DNA of 64,000 nt from Paenibacillus sp. V4I7 (GCF_030817275.1 NZ_JAUSZD010000002.1:7238001-7302000); one strand, 5' to 3'. Shown: positions 8,713 to 17,379, counted from the first letter of the stretch. Notes: a model not told the origin generated them from the sequence alone. Numbers and translations are program-made.

Positions 8713-9528
8713 ATGAAAGAACAAATTTCAAAGCTATTTGGCCTATCAGATCGATCAACGACTGACGAGGTCAAGAACATATCGGTGAATAGTATTATTC
8801 CAAGTCCGTATCAGCCAAGGTTGCTGTTTGATGATGATCGAATTGATGAGCTAATGCAAACTATTCGAACTCATGGTATCATTCAGCCCATTGTTGTCAG
8901 AGTTAAGAACAACACGTTCGAACTAATTGCTGGTGAACGACGTCTAAGAGCTGTTAAAAAGTTGGGTCTCGATACAATCCCTGCGATTGTACGTGATTTT
9001 AATGATTCTCAAGCAGCATCTATTGCTCTTATTGAAAATTTACAGCGCGAAGGGCTTACCGCAATAGAAGAGGCTGCTGCTTACCAACAATTAATTGAGA
9101 TGCATGATTTAACACAGGAAAGCTTAGCTCAGCGTCTTGGTAAAAGCCAATCCACAATTGCAAATAAGATTCGATTATTACATCTAAGCGAACCTGTTAA
9201 GATGGCATTAATGGAACGGAAAATTACTGAACGCCATGCCAGAGCATTGTTGGCGCTTGATCAAGAGGATTTACAAGTTAAAGTGCTTGAAGAAATCATC
9301 GCCAAAGAGTTGAATGTAAAGCAAACAGAAATTAAGATTAATTTTTTGAAGGAAGCTACTAAAATCAAGAAATCTCGTCGCGTCTCTTTTTCGAAGGATG
9401 TTCGGTTAGCTCTAAATACGATTCGTCAATCCGTTGAGATGGTTTCGAGTTCTGGTTTAAATATTAATACATCTGAGCAAGATCATGATGATCATTACGA
9501 AATTATAATTAAGATTCCTAAACGATAA
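8713..9528 (+). CDS. noc: Nucleoid occlusion protein Noc
   Basis: Noc is a ParB-family CTPase that binds its own DNA sites and the membrane, keeping the division septum away from the nucleoid. The 271-residue product starts MKEQISKLFGLS, resembling the amphipathic membrane-targeting helix of Noc. It is followed by a ParB/Srx-like domain with GERRLRAVKKLG (about 76-87), the ALIENLQREGLT block, and a helix-turn-helix (LAQRLGKSQSTIANKIRLL). An open frame extends further upstream, but that part runs through the repeat leader and looks non-coding; I therefore take ATG 8713. It is a diverged paralogue of parB, two genes away. Confidence 0.9.
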   Translation: MKEQISKLFGLSDRSTTDEVKNISVNSIIPSPYQPRLLFDDDRIDELMQTIRTHGIIQPIVVRVKNNTFELIAGERRLRAVKKLGLDTIPAIVRDFNDSQAASIALIENLQREGLTAIEEAAAYQQLIEMHDLTQESLAQRLGKSQSTIANKIRLLHLSEPVKMALMERKITERHARALLALDQEDLQVKVLEEIIAKELNVKQTEIKINFLKEATKIKKSRRVSFSKDVRLALNTIRQSVEMVSSSGLNINTSEQDHDDHYEIIIKIPKR

Positions 9529-9549
9529 TAAGGCATTTATTGCTACCTT

Positions 9550-9571
9550 AAACGGCGCAAGCCGTTTTTTT
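9550..9571 (+). terminator. Intrinsic terminator after noc
   Basis: A perfect 7-bp stem AAACGGC-GCAA-GCCGTTT is followed by four further T. It separates noc from the parAB operon. Confidence 0.88.
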
Positions 9572-9683
9572 GCATCTTATGAACATAAACTATCAAATAT
9601 TGATAAGGTAACTCGCTCATAGATATGTTAAGATAGTAATACTGCTTTAGTATGGCATTTGGAACATAAGCGATTGAGGTGAA

Positions 9684-10448
9684 ATGGTTTTGTCTAAAAT
9701 AATTGCAATAACAAATCAGAAGGGTGGCGTCGGCAAGACGACAACTTCTGTGAATTTAGGTGCTTCCCTAGCCTCTTTAGGGAAAAGGGTGCTTCTCGTT
9801 GACATCGACCCACAAGGCAATACAACAAGTGGCATTGGTATAAACAAAGCGGATGTTGTTAATTGTATTTATGATGTACTAATTAATGATGTTCATCCCA
9901 AAGATGCAACGGTAGAGACCAATGTTCCAAATCTCAAAATAGTACCTGCAACGATTCAGTTAGCAGGAGCTGAAATAGAACTTGTACCAACAATTTCAAG
10001 GGAAGTACGATTAAAGAAATCCCTCCAGTTAGTGAAACATTTATATGATTACATCCTTATTGATTGTCCTCCGTCACTAGGCCTTCTAACCATTAACTCA
10101 TTAACTGCTGCCGATTCTGTCATTATTCCAATTCAGTGTGAATACTATGCGCTTGAAGGATTAAGCCAGCTGCTCAATACTGTCCGCTTAGTTCAAAAGC
10201 ATCTTAATACAGGGCTTCAAATTGAAGGCGTTTTGTTGACGATGTTCGATGCAAGAACTAATCTTGGTATACAAGTTATTGAAGAAGTTAAAAAATATTT
10301 CCAGACAAAAGTATACCAAACGATTATTCCAAGAAATGTTCGCTTAAGTGAAGCGCCCAGTCATGGACAATCTATTATTACGTATGATCCCAGATCAAAA
10401 GGCGCGGAAGTGTATTTAGAGCTTGCGAAGGAAGTGATCTCTGTATGA
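9684..10448 (+). CDS. parA: Chromosome partitioning ATPase ParA (Soj)
   Basis: ParA/Soj is a deviant-Walker ATPase that works with ParB to segregate origins, and in Bacillus it also modulates DnaA. The 254-residue product has the deviant Walker A KGGVGKTTT near the start, VDIDPQGN (Walker A'), DCPPSLGLLT (Walker B) and the conserved tail NVRLSEAPSHG. A TTG at 9690 would give MSKIIAITNQKGG, which fits the family start better; the GAGGTGA site upstream can serve either start. The stop overlaps the parB start by four bases. Confidence 0.96.
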   Translation: MVLSKIIAITNQKGGVGKTTTSVNLGASLASLGKRVLLVDIDPQGNTTSGIGINKADVVNCIYDVLINDVHPKDATVETNVPNLKIVPATIQLAGAEIELVPTISREVRLKKSLQLVKHLYDYILIDCPPSLGLLTINSLTAADSVIIPIQCEYYALEGLSQLLNTVRLVQKHLNTGLQIEGVLLTMFDARTNLGIQVIEEVKKYFQTKVYQTIIPRNVRLSEAPSHGQSIITYDPRSKGAEVYLELAKEVISV

Positions 10449-11317
10449 CCAAAGGCCTTTCTAAAGGTTTAGGTAAGGGATTGGATGCTTTAATTACTTC
10501 TTTACATATCGATGATAGTGATAAAGTTATTCAAATACCATTATCTCAATTGAGAGCAAACCCATACCAACCTAGAAAAAACTTTAATGAAGATAGTATT
10601 AGAGAGTTAGCTGATTCAATCAAAGAACACGGTGTTATTCAACCGATTATCGTTCGTAAAGTTCTCAAGGGTTACGAGATTATTGCGGGTGAGCGGAGGT
10701 TCCGTGCTTCTCAAGTAACTGGGATTGCGACAATTCCTGCTGTTGAAAGAAACTTTTCGGATCAACAAGTTATGGAAATCGCTTTGATTGAGAATGTACA
10801 ACGTGAAGATCTCAATGCGATGGAAATTGCTTTTGCGTATCAAGGTATCATCGATCAGTTTTCTCTCACACAAGAAGAGCTTTCTGCAAAGGTTGGAAAG
10901 AGTAGATCTCATATTGCTAACTTTCTGAGATTGCTGCAACTGCCTGAATCCATTAAACAATATGTTTCACGTGGAACATTATCAATGGGACATGCTAGAG
11001 CTATTGTGGGTGTGAAGGATGATAAGGTGAAGAAAGAACTCGCGGAAACAACTATTAGTAAACAATGGAGTGTACGTGAGCTAGAAGAAGCTGTTAAAAC
11101 GTTGGAAGAGACACCAGGGCAAGAAAAAGAAAGAAGTAAGCAAAAAGAAAAAAATAGAGATCCATATATTAATCAAGCCGAAGATCAGTTGAGAGATATT
11201 TACCGTACGACGGTGAAAATCAAACATCAGCAGGATAAAGGTAGGATTGAACTTCTCTACTATTCCAAAGACGATTTAAACCGTCTACTAGAATTACTTC
11301 AAGGAAAAATCTCTTAA
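10445..11317 (+). CDS. parB: Chromosome partitioning protein ParB (Spo0J)
   Basis: ParB/Spo0J loads at parS, spreads as a CTP-dependent clamp and recruits SMC. The 290-residue product begins with the ParA-stimulating basic segment (KGLSKGLGKGLDAL). It has the CTPase motifs GERRFRASQ (about 80-88) and ENVQREDLN (about 118-126), a helix-turn-helix (LSAKVGKSRSHIANFLRLL) and a C-terminal dimerisation domain. It overlaps parA by four bases, and a parS site lies inside the gene. A charged Lys/Glu linker near 220-240 precedes the C-terminal domain, as is usual. Confidence 0.96.
   Translation: MTKGLSKGLGKGLDALITSLHIDDSDKVIQIPLSQLRANPYQPRKNFNEDSIRELADSIKEHGVIQPIIVRKVLKGYEIIAGERRFRASQVTGIATIPAVERNFSDQQVMEIALIENVQREDLNAMEIAFAYQGIIDQFSLTQEELSAKVGKSRSHIANFLRLLQLPESIKQYVSRGTLSMGHARAIVGVKDDKVKKELAETTISKQWSVRELEEAVKTLEETPGQEKERSKQKEKNRDPYINQAEDQLRDIYRTTVKIKHQQDKGRIELLYYSKDDLNRLLELLQGKIS
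10963..10978. promoter_or_regulatory. parS: parS site inside parB
   Basis: TGTTTCACGTGGAACA within the parB coding sequence is the exact reverse complement of the 8382-8397 parS. A parS inside spo0J is also known in Bacillus subtilis. Confidence 0.95.
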
Positions 11318-11323
11318 AATTAG

Positions 11324-11378
11324 ATAGCATACCGATGGTTTTCTTTCGAACTGAAAGATCAAACTAAGGTATGCTATA
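11324..11378 (+). terminator. Nested inverted repeat after parB
   Basis: A 10-bp inverted repeat ATAGCATACC / GGTATGCTAT (11324-11333 and 11369-11378) encloses a smaller hairpin TCTTTC-GAACT-GAAAGA (11342-11358). The 3' side is AT-rich but lacks a long T run. It may end parAB transcription or stabilise the 3' end. Confidence 0.45.
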
Positions 11379-11410
11379 TTTATGAGTTGATGAGTAAGTT
11401 TACAACTAGC

Positions 11411-11472
11411 GTGCTTTGCACCAACCTTATCAAGCGACCTCGTCTTTAAGGACGGGGTGAGCCTTTTATCCA
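11411..11472 (+). repeat. Hairpin repeat element, copy B
   Basis: About 62 bases closely resemble the noc-leader element at 8575-8636. Shared blocks are GCTTTGCACCAACCTT, the hairpin CGTCTTTAAGGACG (11441-11454) and CTTTTATCC. It ends just before the ribosome-binding site of the class V aminotransferase gene. Confidence 0.6.
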
Positions 11473-11489
11473 TGAGAGAGGGTGACTTA

Positions 11490-12650
11490 ATGAAGGGTGT
11501 TATGTATTTTGATCAAGCGGCATCTTCGTGGCCAAAGCCGCCTGCCGTAATGGATGCCATGATGCAATGTATGCAGGAGTTCGCAGCCAATCCAGGCAGA
11601 GGCAGTCATCAGATGGCAGTGAAAGCCAGTAGGGTATTATTTGAGACACGAAAAAATACAGCGCGTTTATTCGGGATTAGAAATCCGAATGATATATCGT
11701 TTGCATTAAATACAACCCATGCGCTGAATCAAGCGATTAAAGGCTTCGTAAAACCCGGGGACCACGTGATATGCACCAATATTGAGCATAACTCCGTACG
11801 TAGACCGCTTGAATATTTGAAAGCTTCTGCTCAGGTTGAACTTACGTATATCCCTAGTGATGAACAAGGTAATATTCGATTAGATGAGTTGAAAAAGGTA
11901 TTTCAGCCCAATACAACGTTAGTTGTTGTCAATCATAGTTCAAATCTGTTGGGAACAATTATGCCAGTTGGTGAAATAGGAGATATCTGTCGTTCTCAAG
12001 GCGTTAGGTTGCTCGTAGACGCGGCTCAAAGCGCCGGCATACTGCCTATTGATGTAGTGGGTATGAATATTGATATGTTGGCATTCCCGGGCCACAAGGG
12101 GCTCCTGGGGCCTCAGGGAACAGGTGGTTTATACATTCATCCGGACATTGATTTAGAGCCGCTATTACATGGAGGCACGGGGAGTCAATCGGAGGCCATA
12201 CACCAACCCACCGTGCGACCAGACCGCTATGAAGCCGGGACACAAAACACAGTTGGAATAGCAGGACTGAATGAAGGCGTGAGATTTGTTTTGGCTGAAA
12301 CCGTAGAAAAGATTCATGAAAAAGAGTGGCGTCAAACTCAGCTCCTGATGGAAGGGTTACTGGGAATTGAAGGAGTCACGGTTCTTGGGCCGACGCTTGG
12401 ACAAAATAAAACAGGAATTGTTTCCTTTAATATCAACGATGCGGATTCATCGGAAGTGGCCTTTATCCTGGATCAATCTTTTCAAATTGCTGTTCGTTCA
12501 GGCTATCATTGTACGCCACTTGCCCATGAAACTGCTGGAACTTTGGCTAAAGGTGCGGTAAGAGCGAGTATTGGTTATTTTACAACGGATAATGAAGTGG
12601 AAGCCTTGATTGATGCTGTAAAAGAGATTCAAACGCAGTATGCGAAGTAG
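11490..12650 (+). CDS. Class V aminotransferase, cysteine desulfurase family
   Basis: This is a pyridoxal-phosphate enzyme of the NifS/SufS-like fold. The 386-residue product starts MKGVMYFDQAASSWPKP. It has the PLP-site block VDAAQSAG and the Schiff-base lysine in FPGHKGLLGPQG (Lys about 203). A C-terminal RSGYHCTPLAH block places a cysteine (about 341) where desulfurases keep their catalytic cysteine. ATG 11490 is chosen because a GAGAGAGGGTGA site precedes it; an upstream GTG frame would run into the repeat element. It resembles a subfamily annotated as cysteine desulfurase-like in Firmicutes. The physiological substrate and sulfur acceptor are not shown by the sequence. Confidence 0.85.
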   Translation: MKGVMYFDQAASSWPKPPAVMDAMMQCMQEFAANPGRGSHQMAVKASRVLFETRKNTARLFGIRNPNDISFALNTTHALNQAIKGFVKPGDHVICTNIEHNSVRRPLEYLKASAQVELTYIPSDEQGNIRLDELKKVFQPNTTLVVVNHSSNLLGTIMPVGEIGDICRSQGVRLLVDAAQSAGILPIDVVGMNIDMLAFPGHKGLLGPQGTGGLYIHPDIDLEPLLHGGTGSQSEAIHQPTVRPDRYEAGTQNTVGIAGLNEGVRFVLAETVEKIHEKEWRQTQLLMEGLLGIEGVTVLGPTLGQNKTGIVSFNINDADSSEVAFILDQSFQIAVRSGYHCTPLAHETAGTLAKGAVRASIGYFTTDNEVEALIDAVKEIQTQYAK

Positions 12651-12665
12651 AAAGAGGGATAAATC

Positions 12666-13157
12666 ATGGGGGAAATGTTTGGCCTTGATGGTGAGGTCAT
12701 TGTATTAACTTGTTTCGCATTAATCGTTGTGCTATTTATTTTCCTGTTAGTTGTATCCATTAAATTAAGTTCTTTGCGTAAACAATATAAACAAATGATG
12801 AACGGCTCACATGCAGAGAATGTGGAACAACTTATTATTGATATGCAAAAAGGATTGAACGAGCAAAAGGCCGAATCAATAGCGACTTCAGCCAAGGTTG
12901 AAACGATTCGTCAAGGAATGATGAAGACGAAGTCAAAGGTCACAATACATCGCTATAATGCCTTTAATGAAGGTGGAAGTGATTTAAGCTTTACACTAGC
13001 TATATTAGATGATTATCAAGATGGGGTCATTCTAACAGGTATACATAGCCGTGAACAGATGTATTTGTATGCTAAGCCAGTTCAGAATGCACAATCAACC
13101 TATACGCTAAGCCCTGAAGAAAAAGAAGCGATTAATCAAACTTTAAAGCAGTCGTAG
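12666..13157 (+). CDS. DUF4446 family membrane-anchored protein
   Basis: The 163-residue protein has one N-terminal membrane segment (about 10-32) and a short charged coil. Its C-terminal domain has the DUF4446 blocks HRYNAFNEGGSDLSF, LTGIHSRE and YAKPV, ending LSPEEKEAI. Function is unknown. It follows the aminotransferase gene by 15 bases. Its last 26 bases overlap the convergent yyaC gene on the other strand. Confidence 0.88.
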   Translation: MGEMFGLDGEVIVLTCFALIVVLFIFLLVVSIKLSSLRKQYKQMMNGSHAENVEQLIIDMQKGLNEQKAESIATSAKVETIRQGMMKTKSKVTIHRYNAFNEGGSDLSFTLAILDDYQDGVILTGIHSREQMYLYAKPVQNAQSTYTLSPEEKEAINQTLKQS

Positions 13158-13755
13158 CATTAGGTGCATAAGATTGCGTGCGACGCAAAGCTGAATGAAG
13201 AGCGTCACCAATAATATTGGCCATATTCATTACTAAGCTAAGCCGCGTGTTCTGCAGGACGAAATACTCCATAAATCCACCGACGTTTACAATTCCAGTG
13301 ACATGGATGTTACCAACTGGAGGTAAATCTTTATTAACACCGGCACCCGGTTTAAGAGGTCCATCAGCAACCTGAATGCAACCGACACTGGATACTTGAC
13401 CAAGGCAGGCATCGATGGCAACGATGAAGGGGTTTTGGAACTGGTTATGGATTTTATCCACGGTTTCTGCTAAATTCATGGCATGGACAGGCTCATCTAA
13501 CGTACCGAAAAGATGGAGGTTGCGGAGGTTGGTTGTTCGATTCAAATGAGAGCCAACAAGTGGCCCTAACGAATCACCAGTAGAACGATCGGTCCCTACA
13601 CATATGACAACGATAGGTTGATAGGTTGGTAGTTTGCTAAAGATGGTGTGCAAATGCTTTGAGAGAAGATAAGGAGTATCGGCATCTGTATGTTGAATTT
13701 TCAGTGGTTCTAGAACCGTATTTTTCACTCCATCGAAACCAAATTGGAATTTCAT
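13132..13755 (-). CDS. yyaC: Spore protease YyaC
   Basis: YyaC is a sporulation-associated protein structurally related to the Gpr germination protease and hydrogenase-maturation proteases. The 207-residue product has the core VICVGTDRSTGDSLGPLVG, then FGTLDEPVHAMNL, AIDACLG and the C-terminal VGGFMEYFVLQNTRL block, all typical. The ATG at 13755 is preceded by a GGAGGG site; an upstream extension lacks support. It is convergent with, and overlaps, the DUF4446 gene. This gene supports a spore-forming host. Confidence 0.93.
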   Translation of the reverse strand: MKFQFGFDGVKNTVLEPLKIQHTDADTPYLLSKHLHTIFSKLPTYQPIVVICVGTDRSTGDSLGPLVGSHLNRTTNLRNLHLFGTLDEPVHAMNLAETVDKIHNQFQNPFIVAIDACLGQVSSVGCIQVADGPLKPGAGVNKDLPPVGNIHVTGIVNVGGFMEYFVLQNTRLSLVMNMANIIGDALHSALRRTQSYAPNATTALKFD

Positions 13756-13852
13756 CGTATCCCTCCAAATGTTACTACTTTTTTTACTAGTATATGGAGA
13801 GATAGGGACATTTATACGTAGAAGAGGGGGACTTTCCCTGAAACTTTCAATC

Positions 13853-14089
13853 ATGTTGCTAGCGTTCGATTCTACTCAACAAGCATTGAGGGCAGAAATG
13901 CTGCTAGAGTATGCAGATATCGAGATTGACATAAGACCAACTCCGAAAGAAATCACCGCGGGCTGCGCACTGTCTATCGAATTTCCAGGAGAGAATTTAG
14001 AACAAGTAAGAGACATTATTCATTCTGAAAATGTGGAAATAAGAGGCATCTATTTTAAAAATGAGGATAAATATGTTACGATGGAATGA
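13853..14089 (+). CDS. DUF3343 family protein
   Basis: This is a small (about 78-residue) protein with the DUF3343 pattern: MLLAFDSTQQALRAEMLLE, IRPTPKEITAGCALSIEF, and the C-terminal EIRGIYF. The conserved Cys in GCALS is the family's hallmark; relatives are described as putative sulfur or selenium carriers. The start is uncertain. ATG 13853 fits the family but has no close Shine-Dalgarno; the G-rich run at 13823-13831 is about 22 bases upstream. The nearby MscS gene follows in 18 bases. Confidence 0.78.
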   Translation: MLLAFDSTQQALRAEMLLEYADIEIDIRPTPKEITAGCALSIEFPGENLEQVRDIIHSENVEIRGIYFKNEDKYVTME

Positions 14090-14107
14090 AATTAAGGGGG
14101 GCTTCAC

Positions 14108-14947
14108 ATGGCCTTTGTAACTAAGTTTTTTGCAGATTTAGGTCAATGGATACAGGAACATATAAGTAAACCGGAAATGATAGCTTCGATATTTTGGATT
14201 GTTGTCAAGATTATATTAATCTATTTTGTAGCTAAAATTTGCATAAAAATAGCTGATAAAACAATTGCTCATATGATTTCAGCAAGAGATAAGTCGCCAT
14301 TGAAATTTGATAGAAGAAGAACGAACACAATAGGGAGCCTCATACATAATCTAATAGCGTACACGATCAATCTCATATGCATTATGCTTATACTAGGGCA
14401 AGTAGGGTTGAATATAGGTCCTTTACTAGCTGGTGCAGGTGTACTCGGGCTAGCGATTGGTTTCGGGGCACAGAGTTTGGTGAAGGATGTAATAACAGGG
14501 TTCTTCATCATATTTGAGGATCAATTCGGGGTGGGGGATGTCATTCAGATTGATTCATTCAAAGGTACAGTGGAAGAAATCGGGATTAGAGTGACCCGGA
14601 TTAAGAGCTGGACCGGTGAAGTGCATATTATTCCAAATGGGAATATCAAACAAGTCACCAATTTTTCCACTTACAATTCACTTGCCGTAGTTGATGTGAC
14701 GATTCCTCTTCATTTGGATATTGATAAGGCTACGGAAATTCTCAAGGAAACGGTGAAACAAGTTCAACTGCTTACCGATGATATTGTGAAAGAACCTGAG
14801 GTGCTTGGTGTTCAGATGGTTGGGACAACGGATTTGAAGATTCGCATTATCGCGGAGTGCAAGCCGACTAGACAATTTAATGTCACGAGACTTTTGAATA
14901 TCGAGATTAAAAAGCAACTCAATATCACACAAATAGAAGTGCTATAA
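14108..14947 (+). CDS. Small-conductance mechanosensitive channel (MscS family)
   Basis: MscS channels open under membrane tension and release solutes on osmotic down-shock. The 279-residue protein has three membrane segments (about 25-45, 75-98 and 100-120). The third is the Gly/Ala-rich pore helix GPLLAGAGVLGLAIGFGAQS, followed by LVKDVITGFFIIFEDQFGVGD, the beta domain with IPNGNI, and a C-terminal alpha-beta domain. The YkuT-type channel of Bacillus is a comparable relative. The start ATG 14108 has an AAGGGGGG site. Confidence 0.93.
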   Translation: MAFVTKFFADLGQWIQEHISKPEMIASIFWIVVKIILIYFVAKICIKIADKTIAHMISARDKSPLKFDRRRTNTIGSLIHNLIAYTINLICIMLILGQVGLNIGPLLAGAGVLGLAIGFGAQSLVKDVITGFFIIFEDQFGVGDVIQIDSFKGTVEEIGIRVTRIKSWTGEVHIIPNGNIKQVTNFSTYNSLAVVDVTIPLHLDIDKATEILKETVKQVQLLTDDIVKEPEVLGVQMVGTTDLKIRIIAECKPTRQFNVTRLLNIEIKKQLNITQIEVL

Positions 14948-14998
14948 CCCAAGAAGATCGATCATATCCATAAATTCGGAAAAGGCGGTGGCAGACGA

Positions 14999-15214
14999 AT
15001 GGAGAAGAAGCAGTATCAACTTGGCGATATTGTGCAAATGAAAAAGCCCCATCCGTGTGGCACCAATGAAATGGAAATCATTCGGATGGGCATGGATATT
15101 CGGATCAAATGTGTAGGCTGTAAACACAGTGTGTTAGTGCCGAGAACGAAGTTCGAAAGTAAGCTAAAAAAAGTTCTTCGATCGAATACAGAGATACAAG
15201 AAGAGTCCTCCTAA
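14999..15214 (+). CDS. DUF951 domain-containing protein
   Basis: The 71-residue protein has the DUF951 pattern YQLGDIVQMKKPHPCG, then IRMGMDIRIKCVGC and VLVPRTKFE. The cysteines in HPCG and CVGC suggest a small metal-binding or nucleic-acid-binding fold, but function is not established. It usually sits next to the MscS gene in Bacillales, as here. The start ATG 14999 follows a GGCGGTGG site. Confidence 0.9.
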   Translation: MEKKQYQLGDIVQMKKPHPCGTNEMEIIRMGMDIRIKCVGCKHSVLVPRTKFESKLKKVLRSNTEIQEESS

Positions 15215-15283
15215 CGGATTCAGGAAAAACACTTGCGAGAGCCTGACTTTTTTGATACAATAAGTCCTGTTCTCGCTTTTCAT

Positions 15284-15371
15284 GGAAAGGTACCCAAGTG
15301 GTCCAAGGGGGCTGACTCGAAATCAGTTAGGCGTCGCGAGGCGTGCGTGGGTTCGACTCCCACTCTTTCCG
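15284..15371 (+). tRNA. tRNA-Ser (anticodon CGA)
   Basis: This is an 88-base class II tRNA. Acceptor GGAAAGG pairs with TCTTTCC (15364-15370), with discriminator G at 15371. The anticodon loop CTCGAAA (15316-15322) holds anticodon CGA at 15318-15320, which reads UCG serine codons. A long variable arm (GGCGTCGCGAGGCGT region) and the T loop GGTTCGACTCC complete it. The 3' CCA is not encoded (the next bases are GTA follow-on), so it must be added after transcription. Confidence 0.95.
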
Positions 15372-15406
15372 TACTTTAGTGGAACCAACATATTGAAACA
15401 AATTAA

Positions 15407-15443
15407 GAGCCTTTTACGTCTATGAAGACGTAGGGGGCTCTTT
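15407..15443 (+). terminator. Intrinsic terminator after tRNA-Ser
   Basis: GAGCC pairs with GGCTC, enclosing an inner stem ACGTCT-ATGA-AGACGT, and TTTT follows. Confidence 0.82.
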
Positions 15444-15531
15444 TGCTTTGCAGATAGGGAATAAAAGGCAAGAAAAGGAAGCAAAATAACTCCATATCTA
15501 GGCATAGGTAAAATGAAGGAGGTAGATCGTT

Positions 15532-15966
15532 TTGAGAATTTGGTTAATGATGCTTCTGGTGCTAGCTGTGGTCATCACAGGGTGCGCCAAGAAGGATGAG
15601 GGGGGCACAGCAAGTCCTACTGCTGGCGTGACTGAACAGCCTTCTCCAGCGGCTACTGCGACGCCTGGCGGGATAAGCAGCCCAACGACGGGTGGAACAG
15701 CGGCTACTGCGACACCGAAGGCTGGCGACAATGTGACGAAGGATGAGCCGCTTCCTAAGATAACGAAGGAACAGGCTGATAAAATAAGTATGACAGGCAC
15801 CTACGATGATATGGTGAAGCTGACAGGATCCAAAGGTAAGCTGGTTAAAGAAGAGAATGGAAAGAAAACGTATGATTTCGAGATATCCAATCAACCTGGT
15901 TATTACGTGCAGCTCGTTTTCTTCGCAGATGGTAAGATATCGGAGAAACGAGTTTATCAGAAATAG
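15532..15966 (+). CDS. Small lipoprotein, function unknown
   Basis: The 144-residue product has a lipoprotein signal with lipobox VITGC (Cys about 18). A low-complexity Thr/Pro/Ala/Gly linker (about 25-70) includes a duplicated AATATP segment. A small C-terminal domain (about 75-144) contains YDDMVKLTGSKGKLVKEENGK and GYYVQLVFFADGKISEKRVY, which look like beta strands. The start is TTG 15532 behind a perfect AAGGAGGT site. The domain pattern resembles small outer-surface lipoproteins of Paenibacillus. I do not recognise a defined family. Confidence 0.82.
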   Translation: MRIWLMMLLVLAVVITGCAKKDEGGTASPTAGVTEQPSPAATATPGGISSPTTGGTAATATPKAGDNVTKDEPLPKITKEQADKISMTGTYDDMVKLTGSKGKLVKEENGKKTYDFEISNQPGYYVQLVFFADGKISEKRVYQK

Positions 15967-15975
15967 CGACAGCAA

Positions 15976-16014
15976 AAAGGCCGCACACCCAACTGGGTTG
16001 TGTGGCCTTCTTTC
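15976..16014. terminator. Bidirectional terminator between convergent genes
   Basis: AAGGCC-GCACACCC pairs with GGGTTGTGT-GGCCTT, with A-rich and T-rich flanks on both sides. It serves the lipoprotein gene and the convergent beta-helix gene. Confidence 0.85.
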
Positions 16015-17379
16015 TTAAAGGGCAGAAGTGGTTGTATTTGTGCCTTTATTAAAAATTTTCTCACCATTGCCTGAACCCACATTGCCAAAGAGAATAGTTT
16101 CTCGGCAATTGGCATCCGAGATTCGGATCGGTGCTTTGGTACAGCTGTTTAGGCTATTACCTATTAACTGATTGTTATCCGAGTACGAACCGCTGTCTTT
16201 GCCTTCGGCAACGAGTAAAATGCCGTCTGTTTTACAACTACGAATAGAATTCTGACGAATCTGATTATCATAAGCGTTAATGAGGACAATACCGTTATTA
16301 CCTATAGTTTGGAGCTGGTTATTGGATATGATATTGCGATGAGGGCGTTTTTGTTGAATGTCCGCTTGCCCCACTAACTGAATACCAATATCATCGATAT
16401 CATATAAAGTATTAGCAGTAATCATATTGGAGACGCAGTGACCCTTGAGGCGGATGCCATAGGTATAACCTTTATTTCCGCTTGAATTTTTGAAACTCTC
16501 AATGATGTTGTCGGAAACGGTATTAAACTGACACGGTTCTTCTTTGGGACCGGATAAAAGGTCAACTCCAGATTGGTAGCATTTCTGCATGCGATTTCTC
16601 GCGATGACAGAACGACTGGAGCCATTGGTCAAAGTGATACATGGTTGAAACAGCATGTTGAATTGATTTTGTACAAAATGATGATTTTTACCATTACTGC
16701 ACCAGATGCCATAACCTTGGGTATCGTAATCCAGCGTTCCGATGATGTTATCGAAGGTACAGTTCTCTACAACAACTCGGTTAGAATCAACGGATTTTAC
16801 GCCATTATCGACCATTGAAAAGGTGCAGTCTGTGATGGTAATGTCGGTAGCTTGGTCGAGCGCAATTCCACATTCAATTCGTGGCACTGAGGCGTTTCCG
16901 AAGGAACCAATTCCTTGAAAAGACAACCCCTGGATATGTACATGTTGAACGGCAGATAAGTTAAGGAGTCCAAATTTATGGGTGGATGACCGAAGGATAC
17001 TGCTGCTGCCGGCCCCCATTATGGTAACGTTCGTGCTTACGCGTAAAGGTATCTTGAGGAAGTACATGCCTGGCGGAATGTAGACTATGCCACCTGATAG
17101 AGCGGCCGTGTCGATAGCGCTTTGGATGTAAGGAGCATCGTCTTCATCATAGCGTCGGTTGCCGCGGGCTCCGAAATCTTTGACATTGTAAATAAGTGTG
17201 GAAGGAGATGCTGCTTGAGCAGTTGAGCTATTTGTGAAGATGTCTCCTGCTAAAAAAGCTAAACCTGCGCCGCCAATTGAAGCGAGCAGTTTTCTACGGC
17301 TAAAAGAGGGTGTAGATTGGGGCGGAGGGTTTAGATCAGAAGATGCTACTTCACGCTGTCTATCTTTATTTTCGTTCAA
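16015..17379 (-). CDS. Tat-exported right-handed beta-helix protein (pectate-lyase-like fold)
   Basis: The 454-residue product begins with a twin-arginine signal: SRRKLLASIGGAGLAFLAG at about 27-45, with cleavage expected near AQA-A about residue 57. The mature protein opens with the NVKDFGARGNRRYDEDDAPYIQ block typical of GH28-related and pectate-lyase-superfamily proteins. It then carries many parallel-beta-helix coils with repeated GI, N and NxI patterns. No clear catalytic set could be assigned, so a polysaccharide lyase, hydrolase or epimerase role is open. The start is TTG with a GAGGTGA site. It is a single gene between a terminator and a divergent ABC module. Confidence 0.85.
   Translation of the reverse strand: MNENKDRQREVASSDLNPPPQSTPSFSRRKLLASIGGAGLAFLAGDIFTNSSTAQAASPSTLIYNVKDFGARGNRRYDEDDAPYIQSAIDTAALSGGIVYIPPGMYFLKIPLRVSTNVTIMGAGSSSILRSSTHKFGLLNLSAVQHVHIQGLSFQGIGSFGNASVPRIECGIALDQATDITITDCTFSMVDNGVKSVDSNRVVVENCTFDNIIGTLDYDTQGYGIWCSNGKNHHFVQNQFNMLFQPCITLTNGSSRSVIARNRMQKCYQSGVDLLSGPKEEPCQFNTVSDNIIESFKNSSGNKGYTYGIRLKGHCVSNMITANTLYDIDDIGIQLVGQADIQQKRPHRNIISNNQLQTIGNNGIVLINAYDNQIRQNSIRSCKTDGILLVAEGKDSGSYSDNNQLIGNSLNSCTKAPIRISDANCRETILFGNVGSGNGEKIFNKGTNTTTSAL

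Noticed and set aside
8466..8780. 104-codon frame on the minus strand over the noc leader
   Set aside because: It is antisense to the repeat element and the start of noc; no ribosome-binding site or protein pattern.
13769..13852. Upstream extension of the DUF3343 gene
   Set aside because: The extra residues are unlike the family, and the extension overlaps the yyaC promoter region.
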